Positions 1 through 8,201 of a DNA stretch of 64,000 nucleotides are shown in pieces (position 1 is the first letter of the stretch; each line of letters starts with the position of its first letter). The notes below the pieces were generated by a model, which saw only the letters and a list, made by a program, of their open reading frames with translations, was not told the origin of the DNA and did no database searches. This stretch comes from Chlorogloeopsis sp038404745 (lineage in GTDB: Bacteria; Cyanobacteriota; Cyanobacteriia; Cyanobacteriales; Nostocaceae). Position numbers and translations under genes: made by a program. The stretch lies in NCBI RefSeq assembly GCF_038404745.2, contig NZ_JAYKTT020000067.1, positions 61,434-125,433 on the forward strand. The letters run 5' to 3'.

Positions 1-2
1 AA

Positions 3-623
3 CAAGAAGAATTTGATTTGCCCAAGTTGTTTATCAGCGAGTTGATTGTGGATGAACTGCCAGAGAAGACTGCACAACTCATTCAGAAAACAGTGTCGGG
101 CGTAAATCTATTTAGCTTTTCAGCCATATTTGATACATACGGTCATGATCGCGATCGCCTTGCCAAAGAACTGCAAAAAGTTTTTACCTATCATTGGCAA
201 CCTCCCCATCGCTCTGTGATAGAAGAAGTTAGTAAAGTCACTCAGTATGGTGCTTGGGTGCTGCTGCACGGTTATGCAGTCAATCACTTTACAGGCTATG
301 TTAATCGGCAAAACACTCCAGAGTATCCAGATATCGATACTACAGCTCGTGGTTTAGCTAATTTGGGTGTACCGATGAAAGCCGAAATTGAGGGTGATGT
401 TGCTTGTGGTTTGCGGCAAACGGCAACGCAAGCAGTGACTGAATACGTGACAGTCTTAGATGATATTACGGATACGGAAATTCAAATTCCCTGGACTTAC
501 GCCTATTACGAAATCGCCCAACGTTATATGGTGGAAGTAGAGCCTGGTGAGTCAGTTCTGTTTGATGGTTTTTTGGGAAAGAATGCCCAGCAGTTGTTTG
601 AAATGACTCGTGTAAACAGGTAA
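3..623 (+). CDS. DUF1338 family protein, 5' end outside the window
   Basis: The reading frame is open to the window edge, so the N-terminus is missing and the TTG at 18 is not a true start. The visible 200 residues carry the pattern of the DUF1338 family, including an LHGYAVNHFTG segment with the conserved His residues. Some members of this family (HglS type) are Fe(II)-dependent 2-oxoadipate dioxygenase/decarboxylases of lysine breakdown. Whether the cyanobacterial branch has that activity is not known to me, so the family is the firm call and the reaction is only possible. A long hairpin follows the stop codon at 681-731. Confidence 0.75.
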   Translation, partial: QEEFDLPKLFISELIVDELPEKTAQLIQKTVSGVNLFSFSAIFDTYGHDRDRLAKELQKVFTYHWQPPHRSVIEEVSKVTQYGAWVLLHGYAVNHFTGYVNRQNTPEYPDIDTTARGLANLGVPMKAEIEGDVACGLRQTATQAVTEYVTVLDDITDTEIQIPWTYAYYEIAQRYMVEVEPGESVLFDGFLGKNAQQLFEMTRVNR

Positions 624-680
624 GGATTGGTTGAATGTCGCTGCCGTCGCGTCTCTACATAGACTTCTTACTTAATTACA

Positions 681-731
681 ACCACAGATGGACACTGATA
701 AAATCTGTGTTTATCGGTGTCCATCTGTGGT
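681..731 (+). terminator. Long inverted repeat after the DUF1338 gene
   Basis: Two 22-base arms (681-702 and 710-731) starting ACCACAGATGGACAC pair along their length with one G-T wobble and a seven-base loop. The downstream sequence is T-rich but has no clean T-run. It could end the DUF1338 transcript, but the arm resembles a widespread cyanobacterial intergenic repeat, so it may simply be a repeat copy. Confidence 0.45.
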
Positions 732-833
732 CGATTTATTTAAACTAGAACGTGCGAAGTTACGAAATATTAAACCGCAGAGGACACAGAGAACACGGAG
801 TCACGAGGTTTTTGGAGGGATTGTACGTCAATC

Positions 834-1297
834 CTATATACTAATTTGACCAGATGGCATTAGCTGACAGAGGGCTTGATTCATTACCTGCATTCCCTCA
901 TGAGTGCTATCTTCCATCAACTGGAAAGCTTTTCAAAACAGTTGATACGACAGCGCAAAAATCCAGGATAAAAAATAGCTGTATCTAATTCTTTAGTTTC
1001 TATAAATTGCTGACGCTGCAATGGGGTGAGAATCTCTGACAAGTAGGCTTCAAAGATTTGCGGCGTAACTACCATCTGCCCCCCAATCCGAAATCGGGGT
1101 ACTTCACCAACGCGAATGTGAACAGAGATTTTACGGGCATGGGCATCACGCATCATCTGCTGAATAGAAGGAAATGGTATCGGGGTTTGTCCTATTTTCC
1201 CTAAAAGAAAGTGATTTGGTGGTGGTAGTGGCACCGAAAGTTTTGAAGTCCCAACTTGGGACACGATCTGGTCTTCCATTTCTGTTCCCTCTGGCAA
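834..1297 (-). pseudogene. pilT-like gene with its ATPase core deleted
   Basis: The first 126 residues (1297 down to 917) match the N-terminal part of cyanobacterial PilT: a proline-rich leader, then a segment like DAHARKISVHIRVGEVPRFR and a stretch ending CRINCFEKL. A stop follows at once. About 15 bases on, in another frame, the text QLMEDSTHEGMQVMNQAL continues to a stop at 834-836, and this resembles the extreme C-terminus of PilT/PilB ATPases. Walker A, Walker B and the Asp and His boxes are all absent. The simplest reading is an internal deletion of roughly 0.7-0.9 kb that joined the two ends out of frame. A complete pilT is presumably elsewhere in the genome. Confidence 0.7.
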
Positions 1298-1572
1298 TAT
1301 AAATCACATATAAATTTTCACTAACGGTTTGCATTAAGTTTAAAAATAACAATTTAAACCGTGTAGTTACTTAGATTCTAAATCTTCTCCGTTAATCTAC
1401 TCATTTTTGAGATTGACTTCATAAAATCTTCAGAAAAACCTTTATTTGTATGAGTTTTAAGCGTAATTGAGTTAGTCTTAAAAGTAAATATTTAGCTATT
1501 ATTGATTGTTTCGATTTTTGAATACAAGTATTATTTTCAACTCACCATCGTCTGCTTAATTGTGTATAAACT

Positions 1573-2727
1573 ATGAAAATTATTAAACCTATTACTACCT
1601 GGTTAGAGATTTGTGCTAGCACCCCTGCATATGGTGGTTGGATATTAGTGGGAATTGCTATTTGTTTTTTTGGAGCTGGCATCAATACAATGGCTGGTTG
1701 GCTTTACGTTATTAGTGGCGTCAGTTTTGCTTTGTTGGGTGTAGCAGCTGTTTTACCACCGCGATCGCTCGTGGGTTTAGTTGTCAAACGGCATCCGATT
1801 GAGCCAATCACAGCCGGAGACAGTTTGACGGTTGAATTAGAAATCATTAATTCCAAAAAGCAGCCTGTGAGCTTAATCCAAGTTACAGATGTGCTCCCTT
1901 TCGTTTTAGGGAAACCACAACAGCAAGCAATAGAAACAATTCCTGCCCAAAAAAGCTACCGTTGGATCTACTATCAACCCACTGTGCGCCGGGGAGTTTA
2001 TCGCTGGCATACAGTCGATTTGGGCAGTGGTGCGCCTTTGGGATTATTTTGGTGTCGCCGCCAGCGTGATTGTGCAGCCACTGCGATTGTGTATCCTACG
2101 GTGCTACCCCTCACAAATTGTCCCCTCATCGATGAAATTGGGCAAGAAGACAGCCTCAAAGGCGATCCCTGCGGTAAACCATTGCAGACAGCAAACGAAG
2201 GACTTGTGCGATCGCTACGTCCATATCGGATCGGCGATCCCATGCGTCTAATTCACTGGCGTACCAGCGCTCGCTATGGAGAGTTACGATTGCGAGAGTT
2301 AGAAATGATGACTGCCGGGCAAGACACGATTATTGCCCTTGACAGCTCTGCCAACTGGGAAGAAGACAATTTTGAGCAAGCAGTAATTGCCGCAGCCTCA
2401 CTGTATTTTTATGCACGGCGACAGCAAATACAAGTACAACTGTGGACAGCATCTACAGGTTCAATTAAAGGCCATCGTGTGGTTTTGGAAGCCTTAGCAA
2501 AAACTAATTCAGGTGAAGATGCCATCAATGAATGCCCTAAAAGTAACCCCGTAATTTGGCTCACCCCAAATCCCTTAACTCTCTGTTTGCTTTCTAGAGG
2601 TAGTCGTTGGGTATTGTGGCAAAATTTGACAGCCACACCAGAAAAAGTAGTAATAAATAGAGATAATCCTGGGATTGTGCTGCAAGCAGATCAACCACTG
2701 CAACTCCAGCTGCAAAAGCCATACTAG
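1573..2727 (+). CDS. DUF58 domain membrane protein
   Basis: A 384-residue protein with two adjacent hydrophobic segments near residues 20-65, then a soluble region. The DUF58 signature is clear in the middle: LRPYRIGDPMRLIHWRTSAR followed by GELRLRELE. DUF58 proteins usually sit beside MoxR AAA+ ATPases and transglutaminase-like proteins in von Willebrand-type assemblies, but neither partner is adjacent here. The ATG at 1573 directly precedes the first membrane segment. The biochemical role is unknown. Confidence 0.85.
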   Translation: MKIIKPITTWLEICASTPAYGGWILVGIAICFFGAGINTMAGWLYVISGVSFALLGVAAVLPPRSLVGLVVKRHPIEPITAGDSLTVELEIINSKKQPVSLIQVTDVLPFVLGKPQQQAIETIPAQKSYRWIYYQPTVRRGVYRWHTVDLGSGAPLGLFWCRRQRDCAATAIVYPTVLPLTNCPLIDEIGQEDSLKGDPCGKPLQTANEGLVRSLRPYRIGDPMRLIHWRTSARYGELRLRELEMMTAGQDTIIALDSSANWEEDNFEQAVIAAASLYFYARRQQIQVQLWTASTGSIKGHRVVLEALAKTNSGEDAINECPKSNPVIWLTPNPLTLCLLSRGSRWVLWQNLTATPEKVVINRDNPGIVLQADQPLQLQLQKPY

Positions 2728-2957
2728 AGTTCATAGCTAGTGCAAATTCAATGAATTCATAATTTCAATGTCAGGCGATCGCAACCATTTAACGTAATCT
2801 CTGTTTTGTTTTGCTCCCAGTACGCTTAGGATCTAGGCGAAAATGGAAATTCAGGTAACTTTAGAGGGGTAAAAAGACGGGGAATTCTCCCTAGTTATAG
2901 CTCTGTTATGCTGCGGTACAATGCAAAGAAATGTGTAAATTATGAGTAGCCGATCCT

Positions 2958-3323
2958 ATGATTTCACCAGAGGTAAACACAACATCCAGCGATAAAAATT
3001 TAGAAGCAATGCGGCATTTTTCTGAACAATATGCCAAGCGCACTGGAACCTACTTCTGTTCTGAACCTTCTGTTACCGCAGTAGTAATTGAAGGACTTGC
3101 CAAGCATAAAGACGAACTCGGATCTCCTTTATGCCCCTGCCGTCACTACGAAGATAAAGAAGCTGAGGTAAACGCTGCTTATTGGAACTGTCCCTGTGTA
3201 CCAATGCGGGAGCGCAAAGAGTGCCACTGTATGCTATTTTTAACTCCAGATAATGAGTTTGCTGGTGACAAGCAAGAAATTTCTCTAGAAACCATTAAAC
3301 AAGTGCGAGACAGCATGGCGTAA
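2958..3323 (+). CDS. ftrC: Ferredoxin-thioredoxin reductase, catalytic (beta) chain
   Basis: This 121-residue protein is the catalytic subunit of ferredoxin-thioredoxin reductase, which passes electrons from photosystem I-reduced ferredoxin to thioredoxins for light regulation of metabolism. All six family cysteines are present in CPC and NCPC...CHC groups at residues 59, 61, 78, 80, 89 and 91. By alignment with the Synechocystis enzyme, C59, C78, C80 and C89 would hold the 4Fe-4S cluster, and C61 and C91 would form the redox-active disulfide. Length is normal. The variable subunit gene ftrV is not in the window. Confidence 0.95.
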   Translation: MISPEVNTTSSDKNLEAMRHFSEQYAKRTGTYFCSEPSVTAVVIEGLAKHKDELGSPLCPCRHYEDKEAEVNAAYWNCPCVPMRERKECHCMLFLTPDNEFAGDKQEISLETIKQVRDSMA

Positions 3324-3435
3324 GCAACGCAAGGCTGTAAGCTTTTGGCTTCAGCCCTACATAGAGAACTTAACATTATCTAGAATTAACATCTGCATTG
3401 CCAATGCCAGCCACAGTCACCTCACAAGGATTTTT

Positions 3436-3834
3436 ATGAACGAAGATCTGCCCCAGCAATTTTGGCAAGGTATAGATCAGTTTAATGCTGGGCAGTTCTA
3501 TGCTTGTCATGATACCTTAGAGGCTCTGTGGATAGAAGCAACAGAGCCAGAGAAAACTTTTTATCAAGGAATTTTGCAAATTGCTGTGGCACTGTATCAT
3601 CTGGGTAACCATAACTTCAGAGGTGCAGCGATTTTGTTGGGAGAAGGTAGCAATCGCTTGCGACGTTATCCATCAGTTTACGGTGGCATTGATGTAGATG
3701 AATTATTACATCAAAGTACTGACTTATTGAAAACATTACAACAAACCCAGCTAGAAAAGGTTGCCTTGGCGAAGTTGAGTGAAGAACAAGTCTTAACACT
3801 GCCCAAGATTCAGCAAGTTGGGGATAAGGGATAG
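3436..3834 (+). CDS. DUF309 domain protein
   Basis: A 132-residue protein with the DUF309 pattern: FNAGQFYACHDTLEALW near the N-terminus, then EKTFYQGILQIAVALYH and an N-rich GAAILLGEG...LRRY segment. The family is common in cyanobacteria and Bacillus and is predicted to be all-helical. Its function is not established. It follows ftrC by 112 bases on the same strand and could be co-transcribed. The stop codon lies at the edge of a dispersed repeat (3832-3892). Confidence 0.85.
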   Translation: MNEDLPQQFWQGIDQFNAGQFYACHDTLEALWIEATEPEKTFYQGILQIAVALYHLGNHNFRGAAILLGEGSNRLRRYPSVYGGIDVDELLHQSTDLLKTLQQTQLEKVALAKLSEEQVLTLPKIQQVGDKG

Positions 3835-3892
3835 GGAACTTTTAACAGGGAACAATATAGAGAATATGTAATGAATTTTATTTAAGTACTTA
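3832..3892 (+). repeat. Dispersed 60-bp repeat, copy 1
   Basis: About 60 bases (GGGAACT...AACAGGGAACA...AGAGAATATGTAAT...AAGTACTTA) recur with few changes and in the same orientation at 34935-34995. It is not part of any ORF except that the DUF309 stop codon overlaps its left edge. Confidence 0.7.
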
Positions 3893-4642
3893 CCTTCTGC
3901 TCTTTGACTTGAAAGAGGGGTGTAAGGGTGTAAGGGTGTGGGGGAGCCACTGCGGTGGTGAGCCAGCGCTGCGGAGAGAAGTCGGAGCGGCGGCTTCCGC
4001 CGATCTGAACTTCGGGGAGGGTTTCCCTCCATAGGCGACTGGCGTAGACGCCGAAGGCGTCTACTGTAAGTAAGGGTTTCCCGGCATAAAGCATGTGGCG
4101 TTGTAGGGAAAATACCTTTTTCATACCTGGTAGTGAAACTTGTTTTATAAGGACTGCCCCCTGCCATCTGCCTTTTACTTAACTATCGGGAAAACTCATT
4201 AATAACTTTGAATCCTTGTTAGGATAGAAATCCTTATACCAATTCTTTCAAATAACAGCTAAAACTTTTCTCATTAAACTAGGAAGGGTTTTCACTCGGT
4301 TTTAACTAAATATCTTGCTTTCGATTCAGAGAGCTAAATTGCTCTAGTGTCTCGTTACCAGGTTGAACCTGGTAAGGGGTGTACCCATTCCCCAATCCTG
4401 TTGAGAAGTAATACCAAATTGGCGAGCGGGAGTCTTGTTTCAAAATTTTGGAATAGGCTGTTAATCGAGGATTTTAATCCAAAATCTAAAATCCAAAATT
4501 GATATGAAACCTCCAGTTGAGTCAAACGTCAATGATTTTCGTGAGTAGCTATCCTGAAAATGTCCAGCCTATGGATTTAATATCTGGATCGGGTACTTAA
4601 GATCATTAGAATACAAACTGAAATCTTAAATCCAAAATTGCT
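3893..4642. other. Repeat-rich intergenic region between DUF309 and lptA
   Basis: No gene is credible here; the ORFs crossing it are read from repeats. It holds a short tandem array of GTAAGGGTG units (about 3915-3940), a GC-rich palindromic repeat (3944-4016), a GCGTAGACGCC-type segment near 4045-4065, an ACCAGGTTGAACCTGGT palindrome near 4350, and two AATCCAAAATCTAAAATCC-like stretches (4471-4506 and 4621-4645). The second of these runs up to the lptA start codon. Confidence 0.7.
3944..4016 (+). repeat. GC-rich palindromic repeat, copy 1
   Basis: The block GCCACTGCGGTGGTGAG, then AGAGAAGTCGGAGCGGCGG, TTCCGCCG and CTGAACTTC contains an inverted GGCGG/CCGCC core. It recurs inverted at 46757-46818, and its first 30 bases recur at 23203-23232. 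The flanks differ between copies, as expected for a small dispersed element. Confidence 0.75.
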
Positions 4643-5149
4643 ATGAAGCCTTTTTATCCATTATTTCCATCTCCGCTGCGTCGCTTTGGATTAGCCTTGA
4701 TGCTACCATTTGCACTTGCAGGGGCGATCGCACTTCCCAGTCAACTGCAAACTGCTACCGCACAAACATCAGGACAAACCTCAGGAGAAAATCGCCCTTT
4801 AACTATTCGTTCTGACGTGCAAGAGTACGATGCTAAAACTCAAGTAGTAACAGCTCGCGGTAATGTCCAACTTTTATATCCGGCTCGTCAAATTCAGGCA
4901 ACTTCTGCTCAAGCTCAATACTTTAGTAAAGAACGCCGCATAGTTTTAAGTGGTAATGTTTATATTTTGCAACAAGGTGGCAATAGCATTCGAGGTGAGA
5001 CTGTCACATATCTAATTGATGAAGGGCGTTTTGTTGCTCAACCTAGAACCGGTCGTCAAGTAGAATCCACTTACGTTGTTAATGACAATGATTTAAATCA
5101 AGCTACTTCACCAGCCCCGTCTACAGGAAATTTTAGGCGTTCTAATTAA
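4643..5149 (+). CDS. lptA: LptA/OstA-like periplasmic lipopolysaccharide transport protein
   Basis: A 168-residue protein with a signal peptide: a positively charged start, a hydrophobic stretch around residues 14-30 and an Ala-rich cleavage region near residue 40. One OstA/LptA beta-jellyroll domain follows at about residues 50-150, with the repeating pattern ARGNVQLLYP and LSGNVYILQ. LptA forms the periplasmic bridge for lipopolysaccharide. The next two genes supply the ATPase and permease of the same machine. The start codon is preceded by an AATCCAAAATT repeat rather than a clear Shine-Dalgarno sequence. Confidence 0.85.
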   Translation: MKPFYPLFPSPLRRFGLALMLPFALAGAIALPSQLQTATAQTSGQTSGENRPLTIRSDVQEYDAKTQVVTARGNVQLLYPARQIQATSAQAQYFSKERRIVLSGNVYILQQGGNSIRGETVTYLIDEGRFVAQPRTGRQVESTYVVNDNDLNQATSPAPSTGNFRRSN

Positions 5150-5286
5150 GACTGACACTGATGTATCATGACTAGTGCTCCCTATTAGTTATTAGTTAAT
5201 GGTTAAGAGTTCATAGAAATTGTTTACGAACAATCAATCAACGAACTAACAACTGACAATAATGCACTGAGTACATATGAAAAAGG

Positions 5287-6024
5287 GTGCAGAGAGTGAA
5301 AATAGTCTTAGAGAATATTCATAAAACTTATGGTAAGCGAACGGTTGTCAATCGCGTTAATCTTTCTGTTGCTCAAGGTGAAGTCGTTGGCTTACTAGGG
5401 CCAAATGGTGCTGGTAAAACGACTACCTTTTATATAGCTACAGGTTTAGAAAAACCGGAGCGAGGAACCGTATGGTTAGATCATCAGGATATTACTAATT
5501 TGCCGATGCATAAAAGAGCACGGTTAGGCATTGGTTATTTGGCACAGGAAGCAAGTGTTTTTCGCCAGTTATCAGTGCAGGATAATATCTTATTAGTGCT
5601 AGAGCAAACCAATGTACCCCGTTGGGAATGGCCGCGACGACTAGACACATTATTGCGAGAGTTTCGTTTAGAAAGGTTGGCTAGAAGTAAAGGAATTCAA
5701 CTATCTGGAGGTGAGCGACGCCGAACTGAATTAGCAAGAGCCTTAGCCGCCGGTAGAGAAGGGCCAAAATTTTTGCTTTTGGACGAACCATTTGCGGGAG
5801 TTGATCCGATCGCAGTTTCAGAAATTCAACATTTGATTGAACGATTGCGCGATCGCGACATGGGGATTTTAATTACAGATCACAATGTGCGTGAAACTCT
5901 AGCGATTACAGATCGGGCTTACATCATGCGCGAAGGACAAATTCTTGCTTCTGGCAATGCCAAAGAACTTTACAATAACCATCTCGTACGCCAATACTAC
6001 TTGGGTGATAATTTCCAGATTTAG
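5287..6024 (+). CDS. lptB: Lipopolysaccharide export ABC transporter ATPase
   Basis: A 245-residue ABC ATPase. The Walker A motif GPNGAGKTT is at residues 38-46, the signature reads LSGGERRR and the Walker B region reads LLLDEPFAGVDP, all typical of LptB. The GTG at 5287 gives the family's N-terminus; a second GTG three codons later is possible. LptB powers extraction of lipopolysaccharide from the inner membrane with LptF/G. It sits between the LptA-like gene and the permease gene with short gaps, so an lpt operon is likely. Confidence 0.95.
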   Translation: MQRVKIVLENIHKTYGKRTVVNRVNLSVAQGEVVGLLGPNGAGKTTTFYIATGLEKPERGTVWLDHQDITNLPMHKRARLGIGYLAQEASVFRQLSVQDNILLVLEQTNVPRWEWPRRLDTLLREFRLERLARSKGIQLSGGERRRTELARALAAGREGPKFLLLDEPFAGVDPIAVSEIQHLIERLRDRDMGILITDHNVRETLAITDRAYIMREGQILASGNAKELYNNHLVRQYYLGDNFQI

Positions 6025-6091
6025 TCATAAGTTACTCGTCCTTAGCTAATAACTTAATGACTAGTGAGCAATGACTCATAACTATTAACTA

Positions 6092-7261
6092 ATGGTTAAA
6101 TACAAATCTTTCTATCGCATTAATTCGCTGCTACCATTCACCATCATGGATCGCTACCTAGCTAGCGAATTATTGCCACCATTTTTGTTTGGTGTCGGGG
6201 CTTTTTCTTCCATTGGCGTCACAATTGACGCTGTTTTTGAATTGGTTAGGAAAATCGTAGAATCAGGGCTACCAATAAGTATTGCCTTAAAAGTTTTTTT
6301 ATTGAAATTTCCAAATTTTATTGTTTTGGCTTTCCCGATGGCTACGCTCTTGGCTACATTGATGACTTACAGTCGTCTATCTAGCGAGAGTGAATTGATT
6401 GCTTTACGTGGTTGTGGAGTCAGCGTTTATCGCATGGTGCTGACTGCTGTTTTTATGAGCTTTTTGGTAACAGGAATGACATTTGTTTTTAACGAACAAA
6501 TTGCACCAATAGCCAATTATCAAGCATCTCTGACACTAGATCAAGCCCTAAAGTCAGAAAAGCCGATGTTCAAGCAGGAAAACATTTTTTACCCCGAATA
6601 TCGATATATTAGGCAGAAAGATGGGGATAAAGAAAAGATTCTCACACGCTTGTTTTATGCCGACAAGTTTGATGGGAAGCGAATGACAGGCTTGACTATT
6701 ATCGACCGTTCCCAAGAAAGTCTCAATCAAATTGTTGTAGCAGAATCAGCTCAATGGAACGCATCTCAAAACGTCTGGGATTTTTCTAACGGCACTATTT
6801 ATTTAGTCGCCGCTGATCGCTCTTATCGCAATATAGTACGTTTTGAAAAACAACAGCTCGAATTACCCCGCACAGCATTAGATGTGGCACAAAGAAGCCG
6901 TGACTACGGTGAGATGAACATTATCCAATCGCTAGAACAACTAGAATTAGAGCGTCTAGGCGGTGATGATCAAAAAATTCGCAAACTTCAAGTGCGGATT
7001 CAACAAAGAATATCTTTGCCGTTTGTCTGTGTGGTTTTTGGTTTAGTTGGCGCAGCAATGGGAACTATACCTCAGCGCACTGGGCGAGCCACAAGTTTTG
7101 GTGTTAGCGTCATAGTTATATTTACTTATTATTTATTTTACTTTATTACTGGTGCTATGGCACAGGCGGAAATCTTTTCTCCTTTTATGGGAGCTTGGTT
7201 GCCCAACTTTGTATTTTTAGGAATAGGTATATTTATATTGAGGCGTGTGGCACAACGATAA
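6092..7261 (+). CDS. LptF/LptG family permease
   Basis: A 389-residue YjgP/YjgQ (LptF/LptG) permease. It opens with the family's MDRYLASELLPPFLFG at about residues 19-34. A group of membrane helices comes first, then a soluble periplasmic part (about 130-280), then three helices at the C-terminus containing PFVCVVFGLVGAAMG. Proteobacteria use an LptF-LptG heterodimer. Only one such gene is present here, so the cyanobacterial transporter may be a homodimer or have a distant second subunit. It forms the lpt cluster with the two preceding genes. Confidence 0.9.
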   Translation: MVKYKSFYRINSLLPFTIMDRYLASELLPPFLFGVGAFSSIGVTIDAVFELVRKIVESGLPISIALKVFLLKFPNFIVLAFPMATLLATLMTYSRLSSESELIALRGCGVSVYRMVLTAVFMSFLVTGMTFVFNEQIAPIANYQASLTLDQALKSEKPMFKQENIFYPEYRYIRQKDGDKEKILTRLFYADKFDGKRMTGLTIIDRSQESLNQIVVAESAQWNASQNVWDFSNGTIYLVAADRSYRNIVRFEKQQLELPRTALDVAQRSRDYGEMNIIQSLEQLELERLGGDDQKIRKLQVRIQQRISLPFVCVVFGLVGAAMGTIPQRTGRATSFGVSVIVIFTYYLFYFITGAMAQAEIFSPFMGAWLPNFVFLGIGIFILRRVAQR

Positions 7262-7350
7262 AGAATGATGAATCCGACTCAAATCTGTATGTCGAAAGGA
7301 GGTTTAGACAGAAGTGTACTCTTTGAACTTAAAGGATGTCTGAGCAAATA

Positions 7351-7373
7351 AAAAGCCCACTCTTGGGAGTGGG
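7351..7373 (-). terminator. Minus-strand intrinsic terminator with no gene assigned
   Basis: Perfect seven-base arms (CCCACTC at 7356-7362, GAGTGGG at 7367-7373) enclose a four-base loop. On the minus strand the stem is followed by CTTTTTATTTG, the layout of a rho-independent terminator. On the plus strand there is no T-run, so it should not serve the lpt operon. No ORF is credible just upstream on the minus strand, which leaves a small RNA as one explanation. Confidence 0.6.
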
Positions 7374-7654
7374 TTCGGGGAGTTAAATTTAACAGGATTT
7401 AGTCTGAGTCAATATTGCACCTGTTACCTGAAGAATAAGATTTTTTGACTTGGATGAAAAGGGAAAATCGTGATTTTAAGTTTTAAAATAGCCTTTTTTG
7501 ATTGTTTACAGTACAGTAATTGTAATTTTAAAAAAAAACTAAAAACTAGCTAGTTGGTTACATAGTTGTGGTTTGGTATTTTTGCTAACTATATGCAAAT
7601 GAGATTTCTTATCTTTGTAAGAGTTGTAAGAGTTTAAAAACGCGATCGCATCCC

Positions 7655-7684
7655 ACAAAAAAACCTCGGCGAAACCAACCGAGG
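7655..7684 (-). terminator. Intrinsic terminator for the 23-residue ORF
   Basis: On the minus strand CCTCGG and CCGAGG (7679-7684 and 7664-7669) pair around a nine-base loop and are followed by seven T residues (7663-7657). It lies about 85 bases downstream of the stop of the small ORF at 7768-7839. Confidence 0.75.
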
Positions 7685-7767
7685 CAAATGAGATACGAAT
7701 AACAATGAGAGATAGCGAGCCGAGAGGTAAAAAATCTTAGCTAACGCCCAAGAAAAACAAATTTTTG

Positions 7768-7839
7768 TTATTCCACACTAGAAATAAAGAGTGTAGATAT
7801 TACAGCATAACCAGCTAAAAAAATAACAGCGGCAAACAT
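7768..7839 (-). CDS. Candidate 23-residue single-span membrane peptide
   Basis: This ATG-to-TAA frame encodes 23 residues beginning MFAAVIFLAGYAV and ending in SSVE, essentially one hydrophobic helix with an acidic end. GGGGAG lies a good distance upstream of the ATG as a ribosome binding site, and a strong terminator follows at 7655-7684. This layout matches the one-helix photosynthetic and respiratory subunits of cyanobacteria. However, the sequence does not match Pet, Psa, Psb or Ndh small subunits that I can recall. It lies alone in a 940-bp region without long genes. Expression and function are unknown. Confidence 0.5.
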   Translation of the reverse strand: MFAAVIFLAGYAVISTLFISSVE

Positions 7840-8045
7840 ATAAAACTCCCCTTTTTTGTTTTAGTAATTCAGTAATAATGAATACTTTCAATATATGATT
7901 ATCACCAAGTACAAAAATCTACTCAAAAGACTATTCTAGTGAATGTCGAGTGGATGAGATTTTGTTAAAAAAAGTTGCTTTGTACTAAGTGCGAAGTATA
8001 TCTGGAGGATTATTGATTACTGTTGCATAGTACTAAGCAATGTTT

Positions 8046-8112
8046 GTAGGGTGGGCACTGCCTAACTTTCCTCAAACCCTTACTTTTACATTGTGAACAG
8101 TGCCCACCTTAC
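8046..8112. repeat. Dispersed inverted repeat GTAGGGTGGGCACTG, copy 1
   Basis: The arms GGTGGGCACTG and CAGTGCCCACC face each other across about 40 bases that include AACTTTCCTCA. The same layout recurs at 38412-38476. Such short elements with inverted ends are MITE-like, but no transposase relative is visible here. Confidence 0.7.
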
Positions 8113-8201
8113 TCTTATTGAGAAGGATGTAAGATCTCAGCCTTGCCACTTTTATACCCATATCGTATATCTACCAGCGCGTAGGTAGTCTACATCAAAC
8201 T

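Larger units (their letters stand above)
7262..8201. other. Intergenic region without long genes between lptFG and the acyltransferase
   Basis: It contains the orphan terminator (7351-7373), the small ORF (7768-7839) with its terminator (7655-7684), and a dispersed inverted repeat (8046-8112). The remainder is AT-rich. A TGATAATCAT half-palindrome at about 7894-7905, upstream of the small ORF, resembles half of a Fur/Zur-type box, but the second half is poor. Confidence 0.6.

Noticed and set aside
1146..1352. Minus-strand ORF of 68 codons overlapping the pilT relic
   Set aside because: It is another frame of the recognisable PilT N-terminal text.
3915..3940. Possible CRISPR-like tandem repeat
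   Set aside because: The units are nine bases, directly adjacent and without spacers; no cas gene is present in the window.
3793..4167. Minus-strand ORF of 124 codons after the DUF309 gene
   Set aside because: It is translated from dispersed repeats and has no ribosome site or protein-like pattern.
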